Shown here: piece after piece, positions 18,075 to 26,567 of the stretch
How the letters are laid out: each line of letters begins with the position of its first letter
Position numbering within the stretch: the stretch's first letter is position 1
Assembly (NCBI RefSeq): GCF_019669905.1
Contig: NZ_AP019777.1
Span: 248,001-312,000, forward strand
From: Methylomonas koyamae
Lineage (GTDB): Bacteria; Pseudomonadota; Gammaproteobacteria; Methylococcales; Methylomonadaceae
Reading direction: 5' to 3'
Length of the DNA stretch: 64,000 bases
The notes under the pieces: generated by a model
The model's database searches: none
The model's input: the letters and a program-made list of their open reading frames with translations, nothing else
Told to the model about the DNA's origin: nothing
Position numbers and translations under genes: made by a program

Positions 18075-18920
18075 ATGAAAGGCCCACATTTCTTGAATTA
18101 TGTTAGACCTCTTGTAGAGGTTCTACGGAATATTGGTGGCTCGGGAGCAACTGCTGACGTAATTGATCAAGTAATTTCTTACATGAAAATTCCCGACTCC
18201 GTAGTTGAGGAAACAATTTCTTCTGGTGCATCTCGCGTAAGAAATCAAATTCAATGGGCAAGAATGTATCTTGTCAAAGCAGACCTAATGGACTCATCGC
18301 AACGCGGTGTTTGGAAACTTACAGAAAAAGGCTATGAAACTGAAATAACCGAAGAATCGGTTTATGCTTTGTTCAAAAAAGTTCAGGGAAGCTTTGTAGA
18401 AGAGCCAAAGAAACAAGAGTCGGTGCCAGTAGAGGAGGCTGAAGAAGAAATTGTTGCTGACGAAGCTCATGGTGAGGCTCTTCTCAGCATTTTAAAAAAT
18501 CTTTCACCTGCTGGCTTTGAAAAAATATGCAAAAGGTTATTATCTGAAGTTGGAATTCACGACGTTCAAATAACTGGTGGCTCCGGAGATCAAGGAATTG
18601 ATGGTACGGGCGTTATAAAAGTAAATGAAGTTGTTGGGTTCACAATTATTTTTCAATGCAAAAGGTACAAGGACTCTGTGGTTCCGCATCATGTACGTGA
18701 CTTCAGGGGCACAATGCAAGGTCGTGCAGACAAAGGAATTATAATTACTACCGGTCGTTTTACCTCTGAAGCAAAAAAAGAAGCAGTTAGAGATGGTGTG
18801 CCACCAATTGAATTAATTGACGGTGAAAGGTTGGTTTCGTTATTTGAAAAATATCAACTTGGTTTGAAGCCAAAAGTCGTTTATGACTTGGTTCCTGACT
18901 TTTTTGACAACTTCAAGTAG
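18075..18920 (+). CDS. Mrr-like restriction endonuclease
   Basis: A 281-aa protein with an N-terminal Mrr_N winged-helix domain (about residues 1-100, FLNYVRPLVEVLRNIGG, and WKLTEKGYE), an acidic linker (105-130), and a C-terminal Mrr_cat PD-(D/E)xK domain. The catalytic signature is GGSGDQGIDG at 168-177 and FQCKRY at 193-198, the QxK variant typical of Mrr, then GIIITTGRFT. Such type IV enzymes cut modified DNA. GAGG lies about 5 nt before the ATG. No methyltransferase is adjacent. It follows the attC of the HNH cassette by 28 bp but has no attC of its own. Confidence 0.9.
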   Translation: MKGPHFLNYVRPLVEVLRNIGGSGATADVIDQVISYMKIPDSVVEETISSGASRVRNQIQWARMYLVKADLMDSSQRGVWKLTEKGYETEITEESVYALFKKVQGSFVEEPKKQESVPVEEAEEEIVADEAHGEALLSILKNLSPAGFEKICKRLLSEVGIHDVQITGGSGDQGIDGTGVIKVNEVVGFTIIFQCKRYKDSVVPHHVRDFRGTMQGRADKGIIITTGRFTSEAKKEAVRDGVPPIELIDGERLVSLFEKYQLGLKPKVVYDLVPDFFDNFK

Positions 18921-18990
18921 CTCGCATAGGGATTGGCAAAGCGTAATCGTACGAATCTTAATTTCGTTCCTCCAATTACGCTGCGCTAAT
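18920..18990 (+). repeat. island repeat, copy 1
   Basis: About 71 bp: CTCGCATAGG, a degenerate left hairpin arm, GCGTAATCGTACGAAT, then TTTCGTTCCTCCAATTACGC and TGCGCTAAT. It matches copy 3 (20755-20830) over its whole length with scattered substitutions. It directly follows the Mrr stop codon. Confidence 0.75.
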
Positions 18991-19092
18991 ACCTGCCACC
19001 AAAAAATACACCTATTTAAGAAAGCCAATAATCCGTTAAGCCAAAAATTTGCGAAATAGATTAGACGGTCGGAAATAAAAATTAAATCAAAC

Positions 19093-19566
19093 TCAACTCG
19101 GAGTGCCGTATTTATTGTTTCCTTCGTCACCTTTGCTTGCCAGCCATATTATTAAAGGAATAATTCCAATTATTGTAATGGCGATGAGTTGCCACCAGCC
19201 GCTTCTGCCCGTGTCGTGCAAACGTCTCGCGCCGGCGGCGATAGAAGGCAAGAAAAGAGCTAAATTAACTAATCCTGAAACAATTTGTGTAGAATCTGAA
19301 TAAGTCGAAGAATCCACTAGCATGCCGCCCCAACTCAATAAAATGGTAAAAAGATAAAACCACCAATATTCAGGGCGCGACGCTCTGCCACCAAAATCAA
19401 TATATTTCGATAAGCAAGTAGAAATCGATTTACTGAAGGTCATTTCTTCTTTCTTGTTTATATAAGCTGCTTTATTTTGCGGCGGCAAGGCTTCGGTACT
19501 TGCACCGCAACTACTACAAAATTTCGATTCTTCTGGATTTTGTTTACCGCAATTCGTGCAAAACAT
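19093..19566 (-). CDS. zinc-ribbon DUF805 membrane protein
   Basis: A 157-aa protein. The N-terminal zinc ribbon MFCTNCGKQNPEESKFCSSC has four Cys residues (3, 6, 17 and 20). It is followed by a DUF805 domain with RASRPEYWWFYLF, about three transmembrane helices, and the family tail ARRLHDTGRSGWWQLIAI ... ASKGDEGNNKYG. The start is placed at ATG 19566 because GGGAG lies 8 nt upstream; two further in-frame starts exist 2 and 5 codons earlier. It is AT-rich compared with the core genes and lies between repeat copies 1 and 2. Function of DUF805 is unknown. Confidence 0.88.
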   Translation of the reverse strand: MFCTNCGKQNPEESKFCSSCGASTEALPPQNKAAYINKKEEMTFSKSISTCLSKYIDFGGRASRPEYWWFYLFTILLSWGGMLVDSSTYSDSTQIVSGLVNLALFLPSIAAGARRLHDTGRSGWWQLIAITIIGIIPLIIWLASKGDEGNNKYGTPS

Positions 19567-19693
19567 TTTCATTACTCCCACTCTTAGTCAAAGCCAAGAG
19601 TTATTGAGGTTAATATTGTAAAAACAATAAGAGTCTAGCATCTTATCCAGCACCTTCAATCAGTGGCCGTATATTTGATGTATGGAAATTATC

Positions 19694-19735
19694 TAAAGCC
19701 CGCGTAGGTACGATTAGCGAAACGTAATCGTACCA
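19694..19735 (+). repeat. island repeat, copy 2 (hairpin half)
   Basis: Carries the perfect hairpin form of the repeat: GGTACGATTA, loop GCGAAACG, TAATCGTACC, preceded by AAGCCCGCGTA. The right-hand tail of copies 1 and 3 is missing or unrecognisable. It lies in the 461-bp gap between the DUF805 gene and the protease pseudogene; the remainder of that gap (19736-20027) holds nothing I can identify. Confidence 0.72.
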
Positions 19736-20027
19736 ATGGACTTGCTCAAATTGGTTGGGGCTTATGGCTAATCAGTAAAAGCTTTGTCACGCGAGCCGTC
19801 TGTGTTAGCGTCTGCCCCAGATCAGGTCGGAAAGAGGCGTTGATTCCTGTCTTTCGTATATGGGGAGCGCTCGACCGGCGCTGCGCTGATGCCGAGTTCG
19901 GCCGCTACGGCTGACTTATGTTGCTAATCGGTCAACCTTCTAGTGGCGCCTGTTCGAGGTAAGACCGGATTATTTTACTTGGCGCATAATAGATTATCTT
20001 CAGGTGACAACAAAGGAAGGAGTGGCA

Positions 20028-20742
20028 ATGATACAACTCAGCAAATTCGATCAATCTGATTTGCTCAAGGCATATAAGCAACAAACCGGCATCGACAGTC
20101 TGGGTATTTGTATGCGGTTGTCGTTCAAGTGGTTGGCCTGTCGCTACGTCGGTGGTGTGTTCAAGTATGAGAAAGTGAACGTCAAAAAGATGAGCGAAAA
20201 AATGGACGCTTATAGCCAGGAAGCTATAAGGTATGCTAAGGGCTGCTGACTTTGAGGGAGACAAGCGGTTTTTCGCGTCAAAATACGTGGTGACCGATTT
20301 GTTGAAGATCAAGGACTACATCAACAAATGGGGTGTAAATGTCACGGATGCGAACAAGGTCGTCTACAACAATATTTACTGCGCTGATTCCATGCGAACA
20401 TCGCTGCCGGACTATATTGCGTCGCGTTTGGCAGTAGTTCCCATTAAAGATATGGCGCTCATGATCACTTTTTACATGACCATGACTAAGCAATCGGTGC
20501 AGGAAGCACTACCCCAGGTTAAGTTCGAAGGGCCTGACTCGCGTATCCTCATGGCAGGGCACGCGGTGGCTTATTTTGGCGGGGACAATACCTTTTTCGA
20601 TCCCAATACCTGTGTTTGGCAGGTCGAAAGTTCAAAGCCAAAAGAAATTGCGGAAGAAATTGAAAAACATATTGCGGATGGGTATCCAGTGACCGGCAAT
20701 AATTCAGATCGCGCGATATTGCGGATAGCCCAACGCGATTGA
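20028..20742 (+). pseudogene. YopT-type (C58) cysteine peptidase-like gene split by a frameshift
   Basis: Two overlapping frames together make one papain-like C58 domain. The first (20028-20249, 73 aa, with AAGGAAGGAG 5 nt before the ATG) carries the nucleophile motif GICMRLSFKWL. The second (from 20230 to 20742) carries GHAVAYFGGDNTFFDPN, the His and Asp of the triad. The frames join by removing one G of the GGG run at 20240-20242, giving YAKAADFEGDKRFF without a gap. Family members are secreted or delivered toxins and effectors. No secretion signal is seen. Either a recent inactivation or a sequencing error in the G run; a programmed shift is less likely. Confidence 0.68.
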
Positions 20743-20754
20743 AATCTGCAGCGA

Positions 20755-20830
20755 AGCTCGCGTAGGTACGATTAGCGAAGCGTAATCGTACGAATGTTAA
20801 TGTCGTTGCTCCAATTATGCTGCGCAAATA
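20755..20830 (+). repeat. island repeat, copy 3 (most complete)
   Basis: Reads AGCTCGCGTAGGTACGATTA, GCGAAGCG loop, TAATCGTACGAATGTTAATG, then TCGTTGCTCCAATTATGCTG and CGCAAATA. The left half folds into a hairpin (GTACGATTA/TAATCGTAC). Copies 1, 2 and 4 share parts of this sequence. It separates the protease pseudogene from the PEP-CTERM gene. Confidence 0.78.
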
Positions 20831-20888
20831 GGAGCAACGCCCCGTCCTTGGTTCAAACTGCTTCCACGAATCCCATCCAATCTATTCG

Positions 20889-21497
20889 CTAGACCGTAGC
20901 CGAGCCAAAAAAACGGCGTCTCATCGTGTAAAGCAAACCGGACAGCATTAGCAGCGATGCGGGAGGTAGCGGAACTTGAGAGACCGGTTGGACCCAGTCG
21001 ACTCGTGGCTTCTGGTCGCCTAGCGCGGTCCAACTGCTACCGCCATATGCGACTATTTGTAAATACCGTCCGGAGGCGGCAGCGAACTCCACCTCGTGGG
21101 TTTCAAAATGCGGTCCGAATCCTGAAGTACCTATCCAATCCGAGAACGTCACTACTGGGGTTAAGCTGTTGTAACTGTTGCCTATCGCTGCATTTGACAG
21201 GTAAATCCAATATTGCGCATTGGTGGCGGGTGCAACCGCAGCAGTGATAACCACTTTCGACAGGGTTTGACTGCCCCCCATATCCGCCTGGATCCAGTGC
21301 TTGCCGTAAGTACCCGCATTCCACACCCCTCCATTGAACGCGGCCTGTGCGGAAGTGCCGGGATAGGATAAATCGGCACTGTACTGGCCGCTAGCCAAAT
21401 CGGCAGCAAACGGCGAAATGATAGGCGCCGCGTTTACATCGACAGCAAGCGTTAATCCTAATACTGCCAGTATCGATGAAAGGTTTTTATTGGGCAT
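20889..21497 (-). CDS. PEP-CTERM-type exported protein with discoidin-like domain
   Basis: A 202-aa protein. A signal peptide ([24 protein letters not shown]) precedes a beta-rich domain of about 150 residues with F5/8 type C (discoidin)-like spacing ([20 protein letters not shown] ... [14 protein letters not shown]). The tail is [15 protein letters not shown] followed by YTMRRR: a short proline motif, one membrane helix and a basic end, the pattern of PEP-CTERM substrates cleaved by exosortase. No exosortase is in the window. GAGGAG lies 6 nt before ATG 21497. It lies between repeat copies 3 and 4. Confidence 0.8.
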   Translation of the reverse strand: MPNKNLSSILAVLGLTLAVDVNAAPIISPFAADLASGQYSADLSYPGTSAQAAFNGGVWNAGTYGKHWIQADMGGSQTLSKVVITAAVAPATNAQYWIYLSNAAIGNSYNSLTPVVTFSDWIGTSGFGPHFETHEVEFAAASGRYLQIVAYGGSSWTALGDQKPRVDWVQPVSQVPLPPASLLMLSGLLYTMRRRFFGSATV

Positions 21498-21621
21498 CAA
21501 ATACTCCTCAAGATATTTTGGTCTAAAAGTGGGTTGGTTAGTGGCGATATTTTATTCTGGAAATACCACTGTTGGCGTATTGTCCAGAAGTCCAGCTCGC
21601 CTGGGCATATTGAACAAAGCC

Positions 21622-21663
21622 TGATCGTACGCTTGTATTTCAGCTCCTCTGATTACGCTGCAC
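21622..21663 (+). repeat. island repeat, copy 4 (right half only)
   Basis: TGATCGTACGCTTGTATTTC then AGCTCCTCTGATTACGCTGC resembles the right half of copies 1 and 3 (AATCGTACG ... GCTCCAATTACGCTGCGC). The hairpin's left arm is absent. It marks the right edge of the accessory island, about 130 bp before fabV. Confidence 0.55.
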
Positions 21664-21791
21664 TTTCCACCAAATCTCACCCACAACACTTTCAATTCCC
21701 ACCTGCCGAATCCCGGCCCGGTTTGTTATCATGGGCAGCAAACGCGTTCCGGCTCGGGCGCGGCAAAACAACAATTACATTGAGGAGCACC

Positions 21792-22982
21792 ATGATCATC
21801 AAACCTCGCGTCCGCGGCTTTATGTGCGTCACCACCCATCCGACCGGCTGCGCTGCCAACGTTAAACAACAGATCGATTACGTCAAAGCCAAAGGTGCGG
21901 TCGCTGGCGGCCCGAAAAACGTGCTGGTGCTGGGTGCGTCGACCGGGTACGGCTTGGCTTCGCGGATCGTGGCTGCGTTCGGCGCCGGCGCCAAAACCCT
22001 GGGTGTGTTCTTCGAAAAAGAAGGCTCGGCCGACAAACCCGGCAGTGCCGGCTGGTACAACTCGGCGGCATTTCACCAATTCGCCGAAGCCGAAGGCCTG
22101 TATGCGAAAAGCATCAACGGCGACGCCTTTTCCGACGAAATCAAACAACGCGTGATCGATGCGATCAAACAAGACATGGGCAAGGTCGATCTGGTGGTTT
22201 ACAGCTTGGCCGCGCCGCGCCGCACCCACCCGAAAACCGGCGTGACCCATAACTCGACCCTGAAACCGATCGGCAAAGACTTGGTGCAAAACGGCGTCGA
22301 TACCGACAAGGAAATCATCAAGGAATTCACGCTGACTGCCGCCACCCAGGAAGAAATCGACAACACCGTGGCGGTGATGGGCGGCGAGGACTGGCAAATG
22401 TGGATCGATGCGCTGGCCGAAGCCGGCGTGCTGGCCGAAGGCGCCAAAACCACCGCGTTTACCTATCTCGGCGAAAAAGTCACCTGGGACATCTACTGGG
22501 ACGGCACCATCGGCGCGGCCAAAAAAGACCTGGATAAACGTGTGGTCGACATTCGCGCCAAACTGGCGGCGCTGGGTGGCGATGCCCGCGTCTCGGTATT
22601 GAAAGCCGTGGTCACCCAGGCCAGTTCGGCGATTCCGGTGATGCCGTTGTACCTGGCCTTGTTGTTCAAAGTGATGAAGGCACAAGGCAGTCACGAAGGT
22701 TGCATCGAACAAGTCGACGGCCTATTCCGCGACAGCTTGTACAGCGCGACGCCGATTCTGGACAGCGAAGGCCGTTTGCGTGCCGATTTGAAGGAACTCG
22801 ATCCGAAAGTACAGGACGAGGTCAGCAAACTGTGGCCGCAAGTCACCAGCGAAAATTTGAACCAACTCAGCGATTTCGCCGGTTACAAACGCGAGTTCAT
22901 GAAATTGTTCGGTTTCGAAGTGGACGGCGTCGATTACGAAGCCGACGTCAATCCGGACGTGGCGATCAACAATTTGGGATAA
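21792..22982 (+). CDS. fabV: enoyl-[acyl-carrier-protein] reductase FabV
   Basis: A 396-aa NADH-dependent enoyl-ACP reductase of type II fatty acid synthesis, the normal FabV length. The start [20 protein letters not shown] is typical and has GAGGAG 6 nt before the ATG. Cofactor loop [16 protein letters not shown]; active-site Tyr and Lys in the FabV spacing Y-x8-K within [16 protein letters not shown]-terminal [22 protein letters not shown]. FabV replaces FabI in many gammaproteobacteria and is much less sensitive to triclosan. An in-frame extension upstream was rejected. Confidence 0.96.
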   Translation: MIIKPRVRGFMCVTTHPTGCAANVKQQIDYVKAKGAVAGGPKNVLVLGASTGYGLASRIVAAFGAGAKTLGVFFEKEGSADKPGSAGWYNSAAFHQFAEAEGLYAKSINGDAFSDEIKQRVIDAIKQDMGKVDLVVYSLAAPRRTHPKTGVTHNSTLKPIGKDLVQNGVDTDKEIIKEFTLTAATQEEIDNTVAVMGGEDWQMWIDALAEAGVLAEGAKTTAFTYLGEKVTWDIYWDGTIGAAKKDLDKRVVDIRAKLAALGGDARVSVLKAVVTQASSAIPVMPLYLALLFKVMKAQGSHEGCIEQVDGLFRDSLYSATPILDSEGRLRADLKELDPKVQDEVSKLWPQVTSENLNQLSDFAGYKREFMKLFGFEVDGVDYEADVNPDVAINNLG

Positions 22983-23004
22983 ATTCCGTCCTTAGGCAAT
23001 GTTG

Positions 23005-23029
23005 TAGGGTACGCAATGCGTACCCTACG
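23005..23029 (+). repeat. perfect hairpin palindrome between fabV and trpD
   Basis: GTAGGGTACGCA, single A, TGCGTACCCTAC: a 12-bp perfect stem with no T tract, so it is not a classical terminator. It resembles the common GTAGGGTGCG/CGCACCCTAC type of intergenic repeat and the hairpin core of the island repeats. It could block or attenuate read-through between the two genes. Confidence 0.6.
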
Positions 23030-23046
23030 CCTACATCAATCTAACC

Positions 23047-24054
23047 ATGTCCATCCAAACCACGCTGCAAAAACTGCTGGATCGTCAAGACCTTAGCGCC
23101 GACGAAATGCGCGCCGCGATGCGGGCCATGATGAACGGCCAGCTGAGCGACGCGCAAATCGCCGGCTTTTTGATTGCCTTGCGCTGCAAGGGCGAAACCG
23201 TCGACGAAATCGCCGCCGCCGTCGGCGTGTTGCGCGAACTGGTGCATAAGGTGCCTATCGACGGCGAGCACGTCATCGACACCTGCGGCACCGGCGGCGA
23301 CGGCGCCAACACCTTCAACATCTCCACCACCGCGGCTTTCGTCGTTGCCGCAGCGGGCGGCAAGGTCGCCAAGCATGGCAATCGCTCGGTATCCAGTTGC
23401 TGCGGCAGCGCCGATTTGCTGGAGGCCGCCGGCGTCAACCTGGATTTACCGGCCGAGCAAGTGGCGCAATGCGTCAACGACATCGGCGTCGGCTTTCTGT
23501 TCGCCGCCAAGCACCACAGCGCAGTGCGGCATACCGTCAGAGCCCGCAAGGAAATGGGTGTGCGCACCTTGTTCAATCTGATTGGCCCTCTATCCAATCC
23601 GGCCAACGCACCGCATCAATTGATCGGCGTGTTCGACAAACAATGGTTGGAACCGGTCGCAGCAGTGTTGAAACGCTTGGGCAGCCGCCATGTATTGGTC
23701 GTCCACGCCCGCGACGGCCTGGACGAAATCAGCATCGCCGCCCCGACCGACGTGGCTGAGTTGGTCGACGGCATCATTCATAGCTACACCGTGACTCCGG
23801 AGCAATTCGGTCTGCAGCGCGCCAGCCTGGATTCGTTGTCCATCGGCAGTGCCGCGGACAGCCTGGCCATCGTCAAAGCGGTGCTGAACAACCAACCGGG
23901 CCCGGCCCGCGACATCGTCGCGCTGAACGCCGGCGCCGCGATCTACGCCGCCGACTTGGCCGACTCGCTGGACGCCGGCATCCGCCGCGCGCATCAGGTT
24001 TTGGCGGATGGGAGTGCGTTGGCTAAGTTTGAGGCGTTGATAGAGTACCGTTGA
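23047..24054 (+). CDS. trpD: anthranilate phosphoribosyltransferase
   Basis: A 335-aa enzyme that transfers phosphoribose from PRPP to anthranilate in tryptophan synthesis. PRPP-binding [19 protein letters not shown], the glycine-rich [19 protein letters not shown] and the family motif [16 protein letters not shown] are intact, as is [10 protein letters not shown]. In proteobacteria trpD is usually followed at once by trpC; here trpC lies about 3 kb downstream behind accessory DNA, so the usual trpDC operon is interrupted. Confidence 0.97.
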   Translation: MSIQTTLQKLLDRQDLSADEMRAAMRAMMNGQLSDAQIAGFLIALRCKGETVDEIAAAVGVLRELVHKVPIDGEHVIDTCGTGGDGANTFNISTTAAFVVAAAGGKVAKHGNRSVSSCCGSADLLEAAGVNLDLPAEQVAQCVNDIGVGFLFAAKHHSAVRHTVRARKEMGVRTLFNLIGPLSNPANAPHQLIGVFDKQWLEPVAAVLKRLGSRHVLVVHARDGLDEISIAAPTDVAELVDGIIHSYTVTPEQFGLQRASLDSLSIGSAADSLAIVKAVLNNQPGPARDIVALNAGAAIYAADLADSLDAGIRRAHQVLADGSALAKFEALIEYR

Positions 24055-24132
24055 GATTCCGGCCTTTCTTGCGCAAAGGATTTGACTACGGCTCCAGGTG
24101 ACAATAGGCACACGTCGGCGTACACTCCGGCC

Positions 24133-24420
24133 ATGAAACCGTTTCGCTGGAATCATCAGAAGAACGAACTGTTAAAGAAAGATCGCGGAATCTCTTTCGA
24201 AGAAATAGTGCTGGCTATCGAGGCCGACGGATTGCTCGACGAGTTGCGGCACCCAAACCAGGACAAGTATCCCAATCAATCCATCCTTGTGGTGGCACTT
24301 GATGTCTACGTATATTTGGTGCCATTTGTAGAGGAAGAGAATTACTTTTTCTTGAAAACGGTTATTCCAAGTAGAAAGGCAACCCGCGATTATTTACGCA
24401 GGAATAAATTCAATGAATAA
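24133..24420 (+). CDS. BrnT-like toxin of a type II toxin-antitoxin module
   Basis: A 95-aa protein beginning FRWNHQKNELLKKDRGISFEEI, similar to the FxWDPxKxxxNxxKHGVSFEEA start of BrnT RNase toxins. It ends in a beta strand and SRKATRDYLRRNKF, comparable to the RxAxxxERxxY tail. The middle is more acidic than BrnT, so it may be a relative and not a typical member. It overlaps the RHH antitoxin gene by 8 nt, with the toxin first, the BrnTA order. The start is ATG 24133 where the family homology begins. Confidence 0.7.
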   Translation: MKPFRWNHQKNELLKKDRGISFEEIVLAIEADGLLDELRHPNQDKYPNQSILVVALDVYVYLVPFVEEENYFFLKTVIPSRKATRDYLRRNKFNE

Positions 24421-24736
24421 ACTCGACGAATTCGAACAAGAGATTTTGGATGCTTATGAGCAGGGCGAGTTGGTGTCAAATTCGCCGGCAAAAACCGATT
24501 TGTCTAAATTCAAGGCCGCGGCCAGCGCGACTTTTATCAAAGACAAGCGAGTCAACATTCGTTTGTCTTCACCCGATTTGATGGATATTCAGGCGCGTGC
24601 GCTGGAAGAAGGCATTCCCTATCAGACCTTGATTGCCAGCGTGCTACACAAGTATGTTTCCGGCCGATTAGTGGACAAACCTTCGAATTTGAATACACGC
24701 ACCAACCGCCGCGGCGTCGATGAAACGGGAGCATGA
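24413..24736 (+). CDS. ribbon-helix-helix antitoxin, partner of the BrnT-like toxin
   Basis: A 107-aa protein. The N-terminal region (about 1-45) is acidic and helical (LDEFEQEILDAYEQGEL). The centre KRVNIRLSSPDLMDIQARAL followed by EEGIPYQTLIASVLHKYVSG is a ribbon-helix-helix CopG-like DNA-binding segment with strand then two helices. The toxin start region precedes it with an 8-nt overlap. Antitoxins of this type bind the operon promoter and neutralise the toxin. Confidence 0.75.
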   Translation: MNKLDEFEQEILDAYEQGELVSNSPAKTDLSKFKAAASATFIKDKRVNIRLSSPDLMDIQARALEEGIPYQTLIASVLHKYVSGRLVDKPSNLNTRTNRRGVDETGA

Positions 24737-24906
24737 AAGCAGGTGATTTTGATCGGAAATTTGACGATGTAGTTGATATTTCCGCTTGGTTGGATTTATC
24801 GAAGGCGAAGCGAGCAGAACGCGAACCCCTTTGCTCGCAGGAGCATGCCAGATTTATCGAGGCCTATAACCAGAGTTTGGAGCAGGATGGTTTGCCGCTG
24901 GGGTAA
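24733..24906 (+). CDS. 57-aa antitoxin-like mini-protein
   Basis: An ATG that overlaps the antitoxin stop as ATGA opens a 57-codon frame. The first half, MKAGDFDRKFDDVVDISAWL, is like the N-terminus of CopG/BrnA-type antitoxins. The second half, SQEHARFIEAYNQSLEQDGL then PLG, is like the toxin-binding C-terminus of CcdA-type antitoxins. There is no room for a DNA-binding domain between them. It may be a deletion product or a mini-antitoxin lacking DNA binding. Coupled translation and family-like sequence support a real gene, although it is short. Confidence 0.55.
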   Translation: MKAGDFDRKFDDVVDISAWLDLSKAKRAEREPLCSQEHARFIEAYNQSLEQDGLPLG

Positions 24907-24937
24907 TATCGGGGCTTTTGAGGGTGGTGTTTTTTAT

Positions 24938-25150
24938 GTGTCGCTGTCGCGACCGGTTTGTTTATAAATCGGTTCGCGGACCGACAGCCGCGATACTTTC
25001 TTTTGTTTGGCCAAAAGAAAGTATCCAAAGAAAAAGCCACCCCATGCCGCTTGTACCCTGCGCTCCGCAGGCTTTGAACGGGGTTTTTCGAAAGGGCATC
25101 CCAGCCCTTGCGAAAAACGCGCGGCATCCCTGCCGCGCCCCTGCGGGCAA
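24938..25150 (+). repeat. about 200-bp dispersed repeat, forward copy
   Basis: Aligns along its length (by eye, roughly 75-80% identical, with small indels) with the reverse complement of 26881-27088. Shared blocks include GTGTCGCT, GACAGCCG, the hairpin ATACTTTCTTTTG / CAAAAGAAAGTAT, CCAAAGAAAAAGCCACCCC, CCTGCGCTCCG and TTTGAACGGGG. It carries no supportable gene; the ORFs over it encode the [13 protein letters not shown] translations that this common repeat always gives. The rest of the gap to 25426 has nothing else I can identify. Confidence 0.82.
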
Positions 25151-25426
25151 ATCCGCTCAAAGCCTCCGGTGCTCGGCGCGGCAACAGGGGCATTAACCCC
25201 GTCTTGTTTATCAGATTTATCGCAAGAATTTTTAAACAGTGATTAAAGGGCTATTGTAGTATGCAGCCGATTCTACGAGGCGCATTGATCGCGACTGATG
25301 CGCTTCACTTCGTTCAGCACATCTAACAGTCCTAATTATCGTGTAGCCTATTGGTTTTAATGATCATTGAATGCGAAATGATCGATTAATCAGATGTTCA
25401 TTAAGGCAATTAAACATCCCATAGTC

Positions 25427-25867
25427 ATGAAGTTAAATAAAAATAGTGATATAAAAAAACTACAGTGGAGATTAATTGCTATTTTATATTTCGTATTCAG
25501 TATGGGAAGTTACCACAACATTTATGCATATACCAATACAGAGAATAGCTCTGAAGCAACAGCATCTAATGAGGCAGAAAAATACAAAGATTCGCAAAGT
25601 GGTTTAACTTGCAAAGAAGTAGGTGAGTATGCAAAGTGGGCCATGAATGTTTGGCAATATGATGCTCCGATGATAGATTTTCTAATGAGTAGAACTCCAA
25701 GCCAGAAAAAAGTTGCGCTGCTGGCTATAGAGTATTCTTCAACCTTTCCTAAGAATGTAGATAAATGGCACAAAAACCATTATGTCAATAAGGCAGAAGT
25801 TGATTTTTCTGTCTGGTGTAAAAGCGGTTTCTTGTGGGCATTACCAGAAAAATTAAAGTCTCGGTAA
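25427..25867 (+). CDS. small exported protein of unknown function
   Basis: A 146-aa AT-rich ORF (157 aa if an upstream ATG at 25394 is used). Basic residues then a hydrophobic stretch (LIAILYFVFSMGSYHNIYAY) look like a signal peptide. The mature part has two Cys residues (SGLTCKEVGEY and DFSVWCKSGFLW) that could form a disulfide, and is otherwise helical. I do not recognise the family. It lies between the inverted repeats in the segment separating trpD from trpC, and its low GC content suggests transfer. Confidence 0.6.
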   Translation: MKLNKNSDIKKLQWRLIAILYFVFSMGSYHNIYAYTNTENSSEATASNEAEKYKDSQSGLTCKEVGEYAKWAMNVWQYDAPMIDFLMSRTPSQKKVALLAIEYSSTFPKNVDKWHKNHYVNKAEVDFSVWCKSGFLWALPEKLKSR

Positions 25868-25937
25868 ACTCCTACTGAAGCTAAGAAACCAGAGTGGCTG
25901 AGATTACACTGTCGCTAATCTTACCTGAGGCCCTGCA

Positions 25938-26567
25938 ATGCCAAAAATGATAAAAAAGCCGATGAGAGCATACAAGTTTAGAACCTTGAACAATTTTGAA
26001 AATATCGCGGATATTTTTTGTAACAACAGATTTTATGCGGCCCATCATTTAGAACTTAACGATCCAATGGAGGGAATGATTAGATTTGAGGCTGACGTTC
26101 AACAAGAAGATATAAATCTAGTTAACCAATTCAATGAAAATATAAGAATATGCTCGTTTTCAAAATCATTTGATAATCTACTGCTTTGGGCTCATTACGC
26201 AGATGGTTTTAAAGGAATATGCATCGAATTAGAACTCAATAGTTCCATTGTTCCTCTGGCAGAAGTTAGCTATCTAGATAGTTTTGTTGTTGGCAATGAC
26301 ATACTAAAAATTAATAAGGATTTACAAATCGCAGCCCTTCTAGTTAAAAACAACGCTTGGCGATATGAAAAGGAAATCAGGGTTATCACAAAGCAGCAAT
26401 TTGTTTGTGATCCTGGGGTTAATATAAAATCAGTTTTATTAGGTGTAAGAACACCTGACAGTATTAAGCAAATATTGCGTCAAACACTTCCTTCACAGAT
26501 TGACGTTTGGGAAACAACTATTTGTGAAAAGAACAATAAAGTTAAAAAAACACAAACAATTACCTAG
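25938..26567 (+). CDS. DUF2971-family protein
   Basis: A 209-aa soluble protein with the DUF2971 signatures in order: YKFRTLNNFENIADI, AAHHLELNDPMEG, ICSFSKSFDNLLLWAHYADG, FKGICIELE, and WRYEKEIRVI. Members are scattered widely across accessory regions, and an ADP-ribosyltransferase-like or defence-related role has been suggested but I know of no proven activity. It is AT-rich, flanked by inverted copies of a dispersed repeat. The C-terminus after residue 185 is lysine-rich. Confidence 0.85.
   Translation: MPKMIKKPMRAYKFRTLNNFENIADIFCNNRFYAAHHLELNDPMEGMIRFEADVQQEDINLVNQFNENIRICSFSKSFDNLLLWAHYADGFKGICIELELNSSIVPLAEVSYLDSFVVGNDILKINKDLQIAALLVKNNAWRYEKEIRVITKQQFVCDPGVNIKSVLLGVRTPDSIKQILRQTLPSQIDVWETTICEKNNKVKKTQTIT

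Noticed and set aside
18921..19092. A possible second attC after the Mrr gene
   Set aside because: I looked for RYYYAAC...GTTRRRY boxes with paired arms. A GTTAAGC near 19033 has no matching partner or stem, and the segment is instead the non-attC island repeat.
21534..21791. N-terminal extension of FabV
   Set aside because: The frame is open, but FabV homologues begin at [10 protein letters not shown] and a good ribosome binding site precedes that ATG.
24864..25193. Open frames giving [13 protein letters not shown] proteins in the 24.9 and 26.9 kb repeats
   Set aside because: These are translations of a dispersed hairpin repeat. The same peptide appears in both copies only because the DNA is repeated.
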